In this document: positions 44,145-54,500 of the stretch, one piece after another
Position numbering within the stretch: the first letter of the stretch is position 1
Layout: each line of letters begins with the position of its first letter
From: Labrys miyagiensis
Lineage (GTDB): Bacteria > Pseudomonadota > Alphaproteobacteria > Rhizobiales > Labraceae
Direction of reading: 5' to 3'
DNA: 64,000 bases
NCBI RefSeq assembly: GCF_030160835.1
Contig: NZ_BSPC01000069.1
Span: forward strand, 1-64,000
Program-made: the position numbers and the translations under genes
The notes under the pieces: generated by a model
Seen by the model: the letters and a program-made list of their open reading frames with translations, nothing else
What the model was told of the DNA's origin: nothing
Databases searched by the model: none

Positions 44145-45227
44145 TTGTCCGCAGTGACGCCCTCGATCGCTTCCAATGAACTCGCCCAGCTCAATGAGCG
44201 CTCGCGCGAGATCTTCCGCCAGATCGTCGACGCCTATCTGACCACCGGCGAGCCTGTCGGCTCACGCAATATCTCCCGGCTGCTGCCGAACTCGCTGTCA
44301 CCGGCCTCGGTGCGCAATGTCATGCAGGACCTGGAGATGCTGGGCCTGATCCAGGCGCCTCACACCAGTGCCGGCCGCCGGCCCACCGAACTCGGCCTGC
44401 GCTTCTTTGTCGATGCCATGCTGGAATTCGGCGATCTCGCCGCCCAGGACCGCGCCCAGATCGATGCGCAGATTCGCGCCGGCGCCCCCTCGCGCACGCT
44501 GGAGGGCGTGCTGACCGACGCTTCCGCCCTGCTCTCGGGCCTGTCTCGCGGGGCCGGCGTCGTCGTCACCGCCAAGCGCGACCAGCGCCTGAAGCATATC
44601 GAATTCGTACGCCTGGAGCCGACACAGGCTCTGGTGATCCTGGTCTCCGAGGACGGCGCGGTCGAAAACCGTGTCATCGCCGTGCCAATCGGCCTGCCCA
44701 CCTCGGCGCTGGTGGAGGCGTCGAACTACCTCAATGCACGCGCGCGCGGCAAGACGCTGGATGACCTCAGGCGCGACATGGGCACGGCGCTCGATGCCGG
44801 CCGCGCCGAGCTCGACGATCTCACCGCCCGGCTGATTGCCACGGGCCTGGCGAGCTGGGGCGGCGGGCCCGCCGACATGCCGCAGCAGCTGATCGTGCGC
44901 GGCCAGGCCAATCTCCTGGAAGATCTGCACGCCGTCGAGGACCTCGAGCGCATCCGCCTGCTCTTTGCCGACATCGAGGCCAAGAAGGACCTGATCGACC
45001 TGCTCGGCCGCGCAGAGGCAGGGGACGGCGTGCGCATCTTCATCGGCTCGGAGAACAAGCTGTTCTCGCTGTCGGGCTCTTCGATGATCGCGGCGCCGTT
45101 CCGTGATGCCAGCCAGAAGATCGTGGGCGTGCTCGGGGTCATCGGTCCGACACGGCTGAACTATGCGCGCGTGGTGCCGATGGTGGATTACACCGCCAAG
45201 GTGGTGGGGAAGTTGCTGAACCGGTGA
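44145..45227 (+). CDS. hrcA: Heat-inducible transcription repressor HrcA
   Basis: A 360-residue repressor of chaperone genes. The N-terminal winged helix runs to about residue 80 ([40 protein letters not shown]). A GAF-like dimer domain follows with [20 protein letters not shown], typical of HrcA. The start is TTG, behind an excellent AAGGAG site. It would bind CIRCE elements in the groESL operon. In many Hyphomicrobiales grpE follows directly, but here a composite palindrome and a GlxA-type gene follow instead, and no CIRCE is seen upstream. Confidence 0.95.
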   Translation: MSAVTPSIASNELAQLNERSREIFRQIVDAYLTTGEPVGSRNISRLLPNSLSPASVRNVMQDLEMLGLIQAPHTSAGRRPTELGLRFFVDAMLEFGDLAAQDRAQIDAQIRAGAPSRTLEGVLTDASALLSGLSRGAGVVVTAKRDQRLKHIEFVRLEPTQALVILVSEDGAVENRVIAVPIGLPTSALVEASNYLNARARGKTLDDLRRDMGTALDAGRAELDDLTARLIATGLASWGGGPADMPQQLIVRGQANLLEDLHAVEDLERIRLLFADIEAKKDLIDLLGRAEAGDGVRIFIGSENKLFSLSGSSMIAAPFRDASQKIVGVLGVIGPTRLNYARVVPMVDYTAKVVGKLLNR

Positions 45228-45395
45228 ACCGGGAGCGCGGCCCCTGGGAGCGCGGACATCCTGTCCGCTCTTGAACCTCGACGTTGCGGTAAAAGGCAGA
45301 ACCGGTGCGATCAGGCGAGGTCGCGTTCCCCGCCTGAAAGGGCGGTGGTTCAAGAGCGGACAGGATGTCCGCGCTCCAAGGGGCCGCGCTCCCAG
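45228..45395. repeat. Nested palindromic element, family A (double copy)
   Basis: Two left arms are stacked (CCGGGAGCGCGGCCC then CTGGGAGCGCGGACATCCTG) and two right arms close (GGATGTCCGCGCTCCAAGG then GGCCGCGCTCCCAGG). It begins directly after the hrcA stop. The stop codon of the opposing GlxA-type gene (45350) lies in the right arm. Confidence 0.9.
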
Positions 45396-46357
45396 GATTC
45401 GCTCCTGTCTTCCCGTGGCGTCACCGCAAAATGCGCCCTGTACGACCGCGACAAGCACGAAGCCGACGAATACCCGCAGGCCATCGCCACCTCCATCACG
45501 CTCATGTCGGTCTGTCGCAAAAGCTGCCGGGCCCGCTCCAGCCGCAGGCGCAGGTAGTAGTTCGCCGGCGAATCCTTCAATTGCGACCGGAACAGCCGTT
45601 CGAGCTGCCGCGCCGAGACGCCTGAGAGCGAGGCCAGGCTCCTGGCGTCGAGCGGCGTCTCCAGATTGGCCTCCATCGCCGCCACCACGCGGATCAGCTT
45701 GCCATTGCCGATGCCGAGGCGCTTGGGCAGGCTCATGCGCTGGCGGTCGTGCCGGTCGCGCAGGCGATCGTGGATGAACTGTTCGGACACCGCCACCGCC
45801 AGCGACTGGCCATGTTTCCGGGCGATCATGTCGAGCATCAGATCGAGTGCCGCCGTGCCGCCGGCGCAGGTGAAATGCTTGGCCGAGACCTCGAACAGCG
45901 CCTCGCTGATCTCGATATCCGGATAGGCCTCGGCAAAGCCGGGCGCCGCCTCCCAATGCATGGTGACGCGCCCGCCGCTGAGAAGCCCGGCGGCGGCCAG
46001 GATGGAGGCGCCGGTGTCGAGCGCGCCAATCTCAGTGCCGCGGCGGGCAAGGCGTCGCAGCGCCGCCAGCATCGCCTTGCTGGTATGGGCCTCGGGCTCG
46101 AAGCTCGAACAGACGATCAGGGTGGGGATATCGGACACCGCCGAGAGCGCCCCTTCCACCGGGATGGGCCAGCCATTGGACGCCTTCACCGGCTGCCCGT
46201 CCATCGACCAGGCCCGCCAGTCGAACAGCGGCCGCCCGGCAAGACGGTTGGCGACGCGCAGCGGCTCGACGGCGGCCGAGAAGGCCATCATCGAAAATTG
46301 CGGCACCAGCAGGAAACCGATGGGTTCGGGACCGGGGCCAGGGTGCGGCTTGAACAT
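45350..46357 (-). CDS. GlxA-family transcriptional regulator (DJ-1/PfpI plus AraC HTH)
   Basis: A 335-residue regulator. An amidase-like DJ-1/PfpI domain spans roughly residues 12-190 (IGFLLVPQFSMMAFSAAVEP, LIVCSSFEPEAHTSK) without an evident catalytic Cys, and an AraC double helix-turn-helix spans about 215-320 (LARLSGVSARQLERLFRSQL, VMEVAMACGYSSASCLSRSY). Such proteins control choline, carnitine and glycine betaine degradation in relatives. I take the ATG at 46357. The last 15 residues (ESWERGPLERGHPVRS) are encoded by the palindrome, so the native C terminus seems to have been replaced. Confidence 0.9.
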   Translation of the reverse strand: MFKPHPGPGPEPIGFLLVPQFSMMAFSAAVEPLRVANRLAGRPLFDWRAWSMDGQPVKASNGWPIPVEGALSAVSDIPTLIVCSSFEPEAHTSKAMLAALRRLARRGTEIGALDTGASILAAAGLLSGGRVTMHWEAAPGFAEAYPDIEISEALFEVSAKHFTCAGGTAALDLMLDMIARKHGQSLAVAVSEQFIHDRLRDRHDRQRMSLPKRLGIGNGKLIRVVAAMEANLETPLDARSLASLSGVSARQLERLFRSQLKDSPANYYLRLRLERARQLLRQTDMSVMEVAMACGYSSASCLSRSYRAHFAVTPREDRSESWERGPLERGHPVRS

Positions 46358-46361
46358 GGGT

Positions 46362-46465
46362 ACCTGGGAGCGCGGACTCAGCCACATTGACAGAATGTCA
46401 ATGTGGCGGCGATGTCCGCTCTTTCCTAACCGGCCAGCGCTGCCTTTCCAAGCGTTGCGCTCCCG
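46362..46465. repeat. Palindromic element, family A with long tip stem, partly degraded
   Basis: The left arm ACCTGGGAGCGCGGACTC has an extra stem, GCCACATTGAC/GTCAATGTGGC, at its tip. The right arm is worn (CCAAGCGTTGCGCTCCCG). It lies upstream of the GlxA-type gene start, between it and the methyltransferase. Confidence 0.75.
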
Positions 46466-46526
46466 TCTTGCCTTTTTCTCACTTTGCCGCTTTCTTCCGC
46501 GCCCCTCGAATCGTTAGGAGAGCGTC

Positions 46527-47233
46527 ATGATGGATGGGTGGGATGAATCGGCCTCGGCCTGGATCGCCAGCCAGGGGCCGGAGGGCGATTATTCGCGCGT
46601 CCATATCCTCGACGGGCCGATGCTGGAGCGCGTGCGGGCCGGCCGCTTCCGCCGGGCGCTCGATGTCGGCTGCGGCGAGGGCGCTTCTGCCGGATGCTGC
46701 AGAGCGAGGGCGTGGAGACCGTCGGCATCGATCCGACGCAGCCCCTGCTCGACGAGGCCCGTCGCCAGGGTGGCGCGGCCGACTACCGCCTCGGCCGGGC
46801 CGAGACGCTCGACTTTCCGGACGGCAGTTTTGACCTCGTGGTGAGCTATCTCACCTTGCTCGATATTCCCGATGCGGCCGCGGCCATCGCCGAGATGGTG
46901 CGCGTGCTCCAGCCCGGCGGCTCGCTGCTGATCGCCAACATGAACAGCTTCTTCACCGCTGGGCCACCGGACGGATGGTCGAAGGAGCCGGACGGGACCT
47001 CCCGCTTCTGCATCGACAACTATATGGAGGAGCGGGCCGATTGGGTGGAATGGAGCGGCATCCGCATCCGGAACTGGCACAGGCCTTTCAGCTCCTACAT
47101 GGCGCTGCTGCTCGGGCAGGGATTGGCACTGCGGCATTTCGAGGAACCCATGCCGCGGGGCGGTGATCCGAAGCGGAATGTGAAATATCAGCGCGTGCCG
47201 TTCTTCCTGGTGATGGAGTGGCGGAAGGCATGA
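46527..47233 (+). pseudogene. Class I SAM-dependent methyltransferase, frameshifted
   Basis: The coding sequence starts at an ATG behind AGGAGAGCG and reads MMDGWDESASAWIASQGPEG, then ALDVGCGEG (motif I, SAM binding). At about 46680-46682 one base is missing: the next codons in the shifted frame read RFCRMLQSEGVETVGIDPTQ and continue unbroken to 47233 with DFPDGSFDLVVSYLTLLDIP (motif IV region) and a normal C terminus. Joining the two frames gives a full protein of about 235 residues. It is either a real inactivating deletion or a sequencing error, because no other damage is seen. The substrate is unknown. Confidence 0.85.
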
Positions 47234-47362
47234 CTGGGAGCGCGGACATCTTGTCCGCTCTTGAACCTCAGTCCTCGTAAGAAGGAGCGCTACCGCCAAG
47301 CTCGCGCCCTTTCCTCCGACCTTGCCGTTTCCAAGAGCGGACGAGACGTCCGCGCTCCCAGG
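47234..47362. repeat. Palindromic element, family A, exactly filling a convergent gap
   Basis: CTGGGAGCGCGGACATCTTG opens and GAGACGTCCGCGCTCCCAGG closes. It starts right after the methyltransferase stop and ends one base before the mog stop codon, leaving no other intergenic DNA. Confidence 0.95.
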
Positions 47363-47887
47363 TTATCCCGGCCTAAACGCCTTGCATACGGCCGGATCCG
47401 TCTCCAGCCGCGGGCCCTCGATCAGGTCGATGCAATAGGGAATGGCCGGAAACACCGCCACCAGGCATTGGCGGATCGAGGCGGGCTTGCCGGGCAGGTT
47501 GACGATCAGCGCGCCGCCGCGGATGCCCGCCGTCTGGCGCGAGAGGATAGCCGTCGGCACATATTTCAGGCTCTCCTGCCGCATCAGTTCGCCGAAACCC
47601 GGCATCATCTTGGTGCACACTGCTTCCGTCGCCTCCGGCGTGACGTCCCGCCGGGCCGGGCCGGTGCCGCCGGTGGTGCAGACCAGGCAGCAGCCTTCCT
47701 CATCCGCCAGCTCGATCAGCGTCTTCTCGATGAGGTCCTGCTCGTCAGCGATGACGCGCGCCACCGCCTCCCAGGGCGAGGTCAGCACCTCCGCCATGAA
47801 GGCCGAGATCGCCGGCCCGCTCTTGTCCTCATAGATCCCTGCGCTGGCGCGATCCGAGATGGTGAGGATACCGATCTTCGCAGTCAT
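47363..47887 (-). CDS. mog: Molybdopterin adenylyltransferase
   Basis: A 174-residue enzyme that adenylates molybdopterin before molybdate insertion. It matches E. coli Mog: KIGILTISDRASAGIYEDKS at the start, CTTGGTGPARRDVTPEAT (the MPT-binding loop with the key Asp), MMPGFGELMRQESLKYVPTA and LPGKPASIRQCL. There is no other moa/moe gene nearby. It may be co-transcribed with the transglutaminase gene, whose stop codon lies six bases upstream of its start on the same strand. Confidence 0.93.
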   Translation of the reverse strand: MTAKIGILTISDRASAGIYEDKSGPAISAFMAEVLTSPWEAVARVIADEQDLIEKTLIELADEEGCCLVCTTGGTGPARRDVTPEATEAVCTKMMPGFGELMRQESLKYVPTAILSRQTAGIRGGALIVNLPGKPASIRQCLVAVFPAIPYCIDLIEGPRLETDPAVCKAFRPG

Positions 47888-47893
47888 GGCTAC

Positions 47894-48772
47894 CTACCCT
47901 ACCGGTGCAACATCGACCGACACGCGCAATGTATGCCCCGCCGAAGCGACGACAACCCCGTCGACCGGCGCGACGTCGGCATAATCGCGCCCCATGGCGA
48001 CGCGCACATGATCCTCGCCCGCCAACACCGCATTGGTGGGGTCGAGATCGACCCAGCCCAGCCCGGCGCCGCACCAGACCGAGACCCAGGCATGTGATGC
48101 GTCCGCTCCAACCAGCCTCTCCTTGCCTGGCGGGGGATGGGTGCGCAGATAGCCCGAGACATAGGCGGCGGGAATGCCGATCGAACGCAGCCCCGCCACC
48201 ATCCAATGCGCGAAATCCTGGCAGACGCCGTGGCGCTTGCGGGCGACCACGTCGAGCGGCGTCGAGATGTCGGTAGCGTTGGGATCATAGACGAAATCGG
48301 CGTGGATGCGCTTCATCATGTCGATGGCGCCGTCGAGCACCGGCCGGCCCGGCTCGAAGGAGATCTCGGCATAATCGCGCGCCTGCGGCAGCAGCGGCAC
48401 GAAACGGCTGGCAAAGAGGTAATGCGCCGGCGCCTTGCCGCCGAGATCGGGCACGAGCAGCGCCTCCTGCTGCACCTCCTGCCATGAAGGGGTGAGCAGG
48501 GCGTGCGGCGGCTCGCTCGCCTTCACGTCGATGCGCACGCGCGACTCGAAGCGGTGCCTGAGCGCGGCGCCGGCGAAGCGGATATGCGAGATGCGGTTGC
48601 CGAAGAAATCCACCGCATCGACCTGTTCGAGAGGCCTCGGCGTGATCATCAGATTGGCCGAGAAGACGTGCTGATTGCCTTCCGTCACCGGCTGCAGATG
48701 CAGCGTGCAGCGCGCCGCCGAGACCTCGGTGCGGTAGATATAGGTCGTGGTGTGCCGGATAACGTAAAGCAA
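47894..48772 (-). CDS. Transglutaminase-like cysteine protease family protein
   Basis: A 292-residue protein with the transglutaminase N-terminal domain (YVIRHTTTYIYRTEVSAA, RCTLHLQPVTEGNQ) and the catalytic triad C184 (GVCQDFAHW), H227 (ASHAWVSVW) and D242 (GWVDLDPTN). I prefer a TTG at 48772 because relatives start MLY-x-RHTTTY. The ATG at 48796 lies in a palindrome. It is encoded in the same orientation, downstream of the ATP-grasp/alpha-E and DUF2126 genes, the conserved triad suggested to be involved in peptide modification or ligation. Confidence 0.9.
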   Translation of the reverse strand: MLYVIRHTTTYIYRTEVSAARCTLHLQPVTEGNQHVFSANLMITPRPLEQVDAVDFFGNRISHIRFAGAALRHRFESRVRIDVKASEPPHALLTPSWQEVQQEALLVPDLGGKAPAHYLFASRFVPLLPQARDYAEISFEPGRPVLDGAIDMMKRIHADFVYDPNATDISTPLDVVARKRHGVCQDFAHWMVAGLRSIGIPAAYVSGYLRTHPPPGKERLVGADASHAWVSVWCGAGLGWVDLDPTNAVLAGEDHVRVAMGRDYADVAPVDGVVVASAGHTLRVSVDVAPVG

Positions 48773-48791
48773 GGGGCAATCCTGAGAGCGT

Positions 48792-48940
48792 GTCATCCCG
48801 GACGCGTTGCGCCACGAAGTGATGCAATGCAGATCCGGGACCGTATGACGCGATATTACTGTGACCGGTCCCGTGTCTGCGCGGCACCGCTTTGCGATGC
48901 CACTCACAAGCGAAGCTTGTGAGGATACGCACGGGATGAC
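48792..48940. repeat. Palindromic repeat with GTCATCCCG/CGGGATGAC ends
   Basis: GTCATCCCG at the left and CGGGATGAC at the right form the ends of a 149-base element with an inner palindrome TCACAAGC-GAA-GCTTGTGA (48904-48922). It occupies the gap between the transglutaminase and ATP-grasp genes. Similar ends appear at 11820-11923 and 61208-61240. Confidence 0.7.
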
Positions 48941-48945
48941 TCTCC

Positions 48946-51462
48946 CTACCCCAATCCTTCCGCGATCTCGGCCATCGCTTCGTCCTGGTTGAAATAGCGC
49001 GCCGTGATGTCGGAGGACAGGGCCAGGAGGCGGTTTTCCAGGGAAAGGATCATGCGCTCGTCGACATCGGCAGCCTCCGTCGTCTCGATCTCCGCCCGGA
49101 GCAGATGCGTCGTCCGCGTCAACGGATCGACCTCGCCTTCGCGCACCACGCGCGGCAGCTCGTCGAGATGCTCCGCGAGGCGGATGATCTGGAAGGCGGC
49201 GGAACGCGGATTGCCGTCATCGAGCAGCACAAGGTCGAGCACCGGCAGGCGCAACGTGCCCATCAAATAGCGCGCGCGATAGGTGATGCGGCTGTCGGAG
49301 ACCCGCAGCAGCGCATCGAGCATATCGACGCTGGCGCCGGGATCGGCGAGGCGCCGTGCGAGGCGGCAAGTCTGCACGGCCCGCTCCAGATGCTGGCCTA
49401 TGCGCAGGAAGCGCCAGCCCGCCAGGCGGTTCATGTTCTCGTGCGTGAGGCCGGAGAGCGCGGCGATAGTGCGCAGATAGCGGTCGGCTCGGTCGGTGAC
49501 CTGCAGGTCGCGGTCGCCCTGCACCATGGCGCTGAGATCGGCAATGGCCTGGGTGGCATCGCGCGATAGCCGCTCGCGGATGGAGGAGGCGGCCCGCGCC
49601 GCCGAGCGGATGAGCGAAGGCACACCTCCGCTCTCGTCGCCGTTCAGCACCGCGCGCAAAATGGTCTCGGCGATGGCCACCGGCGCCGTCGCGGCCGCCT
49701 TGCCGAGCTTGGGCCTTGCCGCCTCCTTCTCGCTTTTGGCCGCTCCCCAGGCAATGAGCTGATCGGTGAGACGCTCGGTCGCCTGCGCCACATCCTCGTC
49801 TGCCTCGGCCGCCAGCTCGTTGACGGCCCGCACGACGCGCAGCGTCACCTCGGCGCGTTCGAGATAGCGCCCGAGCCAGAACAGATTATCGGCGGCGCGG
49901 CTCGGCAGATGGCCGAGGCGACGCTTGATCGCCACCTTGCCGGGCGGCGGCAAGAGCGTGACGTGGTCGACCGGCCCTTCCGACGTCACCCAGACATCGG
50001 CGGAGCGCCCGCCATGCTGCATCGACAGCGCCCTGGGATCGGTGGTGTCGGCGACGCGGCAGAAGCCGCCATGCATCACCTTCCAGCCCTCGGGCGTGGC
50101 GACGGCATAGACGCGCAGGGCGAAGGGACGCGGCTCCAGCCGCTTGCCCGTCCACACCGGCATGGTGGAGAGCCGCACGACCTCCTGCGCCACCACTTCC
50201 AGCGGATGGGCCTTGAGGATGCCGGCAAGGCGCGCCTGCCCCTCCTCGTCATGGTCGGCGACGGCGCCGGCGCCGTTACGCGACAGGCCCTCGATGTGGC
50301 GGGTGAAGGCCGGCAGGATGGCCAGGCGCTCGAAATTGCGCTCGACCTCCTCACGCACGCTCTCCTCGCCGCACCACCATGTGGCGACATTGGGGAGCAG
50401 CAGGTCCTGGCCGAGCAGGCGGCGGGCGAGCGCCGGCATGAAGGCGAGCATGGCCGGGGCTTCCACGAGGCCCGCGCCGAGGCTGTTGGCGAGCGCGACG
50501 GTGCGCTGGCGCAAGGCCTGCACCAGCCCGGGCACGCCGAGACGCGAGGAGGCATTGAGCTCGAGCGGGTCGGCGAAATCGGCATCGAGGCGCCGCACGA
50601 TCGCATCGAGGCGCTTCAGCCCCTCGATCGTGCGGACATAGACGATGCCCTCCTGCACGGTGAGATCGGCGCCCTCGACCAGGAGCAGGCCGAGATAGCG
50701 GGCAAGATACGCATGCTCGAAATAGGTCTCGTTGGCGGGGCCCGGCGTGAGCAGGCCGATGCGCGAGCCTTCGCGGCCGGCCTTGGCGGCGAGCGAGGAG
50801 CGCATGGCCTGGAAATAGCCGGCGAGGCGCTCGACACGCATGTCGCGATAGAGCGAGGGCAGCGCCGCGGAGATCGCGAGGCGGTTCTCCAGCGCATAGC
50901 CCATGCCGGAGGGAGCCTGGGCACGGTCCTTCAGCACCCACCAGTGGCCGTCGGGCCCGCGGCCGAGATCGGCGGCATAGACGATGAGATGCTCGCCGCC
51001 GAGCGGCGAGAAGCCGGCGATGGCGCGCTGGAAATCGGGATTGCCGGCGATCACCGCCGCCGGCAACGCGCCCTCGCGCACCAGGTTGGCGGGACCGTAG
51101 AGATCCGACAGGACAGTTTCGAGCAGTTGCGCGCGCTGGACGATGCCGGCGGCGATGCCGCTCCACTCGCTGTGCGGGATCACCAGCGGCACATGCGAAA
51201 GCGGCCATGGCCGGTCGCTGCCGCCGGGCGTGTCATAGACGCGATAGGAAACGCCGGAATTCTTGATCTGTCGGTCCGCAACCGCGAAGCGCTGCGAAAT
51301 CGCCTCCGACTTCTCGCTGGCGATCTCGGCGAGCACGGGCAGCCAATGCGGGCGGATCTCGCCGGAAGGCGTCATCAACTCGTCGGCCGCGCCTGGCAAG
51401 GGTCGGTAGCCGGTGAGAAGTGAACGCAGATTGGGGTTGCGCGAGGGGGCGAGCATGGTCAT
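48946..51462 (-). CDS. Circularly permuted ATP-grasp protein fused to an alpha-E domain (DUF404/407 + DUF403)
   Basis: An 838-residue protein. Residues about 75-470 form the circularly permuted ATP-grasp domain (DUF404/DUF407: SHVPLVIPHSEWSGIAAGIV, LSDLYGPANLVREG, LIVYAADLGRGPDG, LLTPGPANETYFEHAYLARY). From about 505 to the end is the alpha-E helical domain (DUF403) with ADNLFWLGRYLERAEVTLRV. In other genomes these are often two genes, so this is a fusion. The enzyme is predicted to make a peptide-like bond using ATP, on an unknown substrate. It lies between the transglutaminase and DUF2126 genes, likely all in one transcript. Confidence 0.93.
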   Translation of the reverse strand: MTMLAPSRNPNLRSLLTGYRPLPGAADELMTPSGEIRPHWLPVLAEIASEKSEAISQRFAVADRQIKNSGVSYRVYDTPGGSDRPWPLSHVPLVIPHSEWSGIAAGIVQRAQLLETVLSDLYGPANLVREGALPAAVIAGNPDFQRAIAGFSPLGGEHLIVYAADLGRGPDGHWWVLKDRAQAPSGMGYALENRLAISAALPSLYRDMRVERLAGYFQAMRSSLAAKAGREGSRIGLLTPGPANETYFEHAYLARYLGLLLVEGADLTVQEGIVYVRTIEGLKRLDAIVRRLDADFADPLELNASSRLGVPGLVQALRQRTVALANSLGAGLVEAPAMLAFMPALARRLLGQDLLLPNVATWWCGEESVREEVERNFERLAILPAFTRHIEGLSRNGAGAVADHDEEGQARLAGILKAHPLEVVAQEVVRLSTMPVWTGKRLEPRPFALRVYAVATPEGWKVMHGGFCRVADTTDPRALSMQHGGRSADVWVTSEGPVDHVTLLPPPGKVAIKRRLGHLPSRAADNLFWLGRYLERAEVTLRVVRAVNELAAEADEDVAQATERLTDQLIAWGAAKSEKEAARPKLGKAAATAPVAIAETILRAVLNGDESGGVPSLIRSAARAASSIRERLSRDATQAIADLSAMVQGDRDLQVTDRADRYLRTIAALSGLTHENMNRLAGWRFLRIGQHLERAVQTCRLARRLADPGASVDMLDALLRVSDSRITYRARYLMGTLRLPVLDLVLLDDGNPRSAAFQIIRLAEHLDELPRVVREGEVDPLTRTTHLLRAEIETTEAADVDERMILSLENRLLALSSDITARYFNQDEAMAEIAEGLG

Positions 51463-51463
51463 G

Positions 51464-51551
51464 CCCTGGGAGCGCGGACGTCTCGTCCGCTCTTGGAAAC
51501 GACACGTTCATCAGAAAGGAAGAGCGGACGAGACGTCCGCGCACCCGGGAA
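51464..51551. repeat. Palindromic element, family A (short centre)
   Basis: CCCTGGGAGCGCGGACGTCT opens and ACGTCCGCGCACCCGGGA closes with little variable centre. It separates the DUF2126 gene (ends 51560) from the ATP-grasp gene (starts 51462) within the operon. Confidence 0.9.
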
Positions 51552-51559
51552 CGGCGTCA

Positions 51560-54500
51560 TCATCGGACCGGCCTGCGCAGATCGAGCGTGAACGGGAATT
51601 CCGTATTGCCTTCGGGCCGCGGGATCGGCGGCCAGCCCGGTGTGTGGCCGATGGGCTGGAAGCGGGCGAGGCGTCGCGCTTCCGCCTCATAGGCATTCAG
51701 CGGGAAGGTCTCGTAACTGCGTCCGCCGGGATGGGCGACATGGTAGACGCAGCCACCCAGCGAGCGGCCGGACCAGGTGTCGATCACGTCGAAGGTGAGC
51801 GGCGCATGCACGGGAATGGTGGGATGGAGGCCCGAGGCCGGCTGCCAGGCCTTGAAGCGCACGCCGGCCACCGCCTCGCCGCTCCTGCCCGTGCCCGCCA
51901 TCGGCAGGCGCCTTCCGTTGCAGGCGATGACATGGCGGCTGGGATTGAAGCCCTCGGCCTTGAGTTGCAGACGCTCGACGGAGGAATCGACGTAGCGCAC
52001 GGTGCCGCCGGCCGCGCCTTCCTCACCCAGCACGTGCCAAGGCTCGAGCGCCTGGCGCACTTCCAGGCTGACGCCCTCATAGTCGACCTTGCCATAGAAG
52101 GGGAAGCGGAACTCGAGCTGCGCCTGGTACCAGGCGGGATCGAAGCCATAGCCGGCGCGGGCGAGATCGCCGAGCACGTCCTGGAAATCGGCCCAGACGA
52201 AATGCGGCAGCATGAAACGGTCATGCAGCTGCGTGCCCCAGCGAGTGAACTCGCCTCCCTGTGGCTCGCGCCAGAACCAGGCGATCAGCGCCCTGAGCAG
52301 CAATTGCTGCGCCAGCGACATGCGGTAGTCGGGCGGCATCTCGAAGGAGCGGAACTCGATCAGGCCAAGACGGCCGGTAGCGGAATCCGGCGAATAGAGC
52401 TTGTCGATGCAGATCTCGGCACGATGGGTGTTGCCGGAGACGTCGACCAGCAGGTTCCGGAACAAACGGTCCACCAGCCAGGGCGGCGGATTGCCGCCCT
52501 GCGGGCCGCGCACCATGTCCATGGCGATTTCGAGTTCGTAGAGGCTGTCATGCCTGGCTTCGTCGATGCGCGGGGCCTGGCTGGTCGGGCCGATGAACAG
52601 GCCCGAAAACATGTAGGACAGCGAGGGATGGCGCTGCCAGTAGAGCACGATGCTCTTGAGCAGGTCGGGACGGCGCAGGAAGGGGCTGTCGGCCGGCGTG
52701 ACGCCGCCGAGCACGACATGGTTGCCGCCGCCGGTGCCGACATGGCGCCCGTCGATCATGAACTTGTCGGCGCCGAGGCGGCTGAGGCGCGCCTCCTCAT
52801 AGACGGTGGAGGTGATCGCCACCGTCTCCTCCCAGGAGGCGCCGGGCTGGATGTTCACCTCGATCACGCCGGGATCGGGCGTGACCTTGATGACCTGGAT
52901 GCGCGGGTCGTAGGGCGGGGGATAGCCCTCGATATGCACGGTGAGGCCGCTCTCCTCGGCGCTCGCCTCCACCGCGACGAGCAGTTCGAGGTAATCCTCG
53001 ATGGCGCTGACCGGCGGCATGAACACGCAGAGCACGCCGTCACGGATCTCGAAGGCCATGGCGGTGCGCACCACGCCAGTGCCAAGCTCCTGCTGCACCT
53101 GAATCTGCTGATTCAGCACGCCATCATTGTTCTGGCTGGTGCGGCGGAACTGCCGAGCCAGGGCGCCGGGGTCGGGCAGCTCACCGCGCGGCAGGGTAGG
53201 ATCGACCACGTGCACATGCGGATAGACTGAAGGCGGCACATAGGGGAGCGTGGCGAGCGGCAGGCGGAAACCGGCCGGTGAATCGCCCGGCACCAGGAAG
53301 AGCCGGCCGCGGCGCAGGCGCCAATGCTCGCTGATCCAGCCGCCGCGTTGCTCGGCGTTCCAGCGCTGCACCGGCAGCACATAGCTCGCTGGCAGGTCGA
53401 GGCCGCGGTCGAAGACACGTGCGATGCGGGCCCGGTCCTCGGGATCCTTCAGCTTGGAATCCATCGGATCGACATTGTCGGGAAGCTGGGCTTCCTGCAG
53501 GATCCAGTGGGCCGCATCCTCATAGGCCGGCACGGCGAAATCCGGCTCGATGCCCAATTTCTGCGCCACGCCCTCTGCAAGCACCTGCATGGGCTTGGGA
53601 TCGAAATGGCGCCGCACATTGTTTTTGGCCGGGCGATTATCCGATCTGGGCTCGCGGGCGATCAACTCGGGATTGGTCCAGATCGGCTTGCCGTCCTTGC
53701 GCCAGTAAAGCGCGAAGGCCCAGCGCGGCAAGGATTCGCCAGGGTACCATTTGCCCTGACCGTAATGCAGGAAGCCGCCTGGCGCGAAGGCGGAGCGCAG
53801 GCGCCGGATCAGTGTATCGGCAAGGCCCCGCTTGGTCGGCCCAACCGCGCCGGTGTTCCATTCCTCGCCCTGATAGTCGTCGATGGAGACGAAGGTCGGC
53901 TCGCCGCCGAGGGTGAGCCGGACATCCTGGGCGACCAGGTCCTTCTCGACCTGCTGGCCGAGCGCATCGAGATCCTTCCAGGAATCCTCGGAGAAGGGCA
54001 GCGTGACGCGGGGCGATTCGGCGATGCGCCGCACCGGCATCTCATAACTGAAATTGGTCTCGACCGCGCCGATCGCCGTCATCGCGCCGACGATCGGCGC
54101 GGCCGAGGCATAATGCGGCGTAGCGGCAAGCGGGATATGCCCCTCGGTGGTCATCATGCCGGAGGTGGCATCGAGGCCGACCCAGCCGGCGCCGGGCAGA
54201 TAGACCTCGGCCCAGGCATGGAGGTCGGCGACATCGCGGCCGACGCCCGTTGGCCCATCGAGCGCCTTGAGGTCGTGGGTAAGCTGGATCGAATAGCCGG
54301 AGACGAAGCGGGCGGCGAGGCCCAGGCGCCGCAGCACCTGCACCAGCAGCCAGGCGCTGTCGCGGCAGGAGCCGGTCTTCACCGTCAGCGTCTCGTCCGG
54401 CGTCTGCACGCCGGGCTCCATGCGGATGATGTAGCCGATCTCCTTCTGGATGCGCTGGTTGAGCTCGACCAGGAAGTCGACGGCGTTCTTTCCTTCCATA

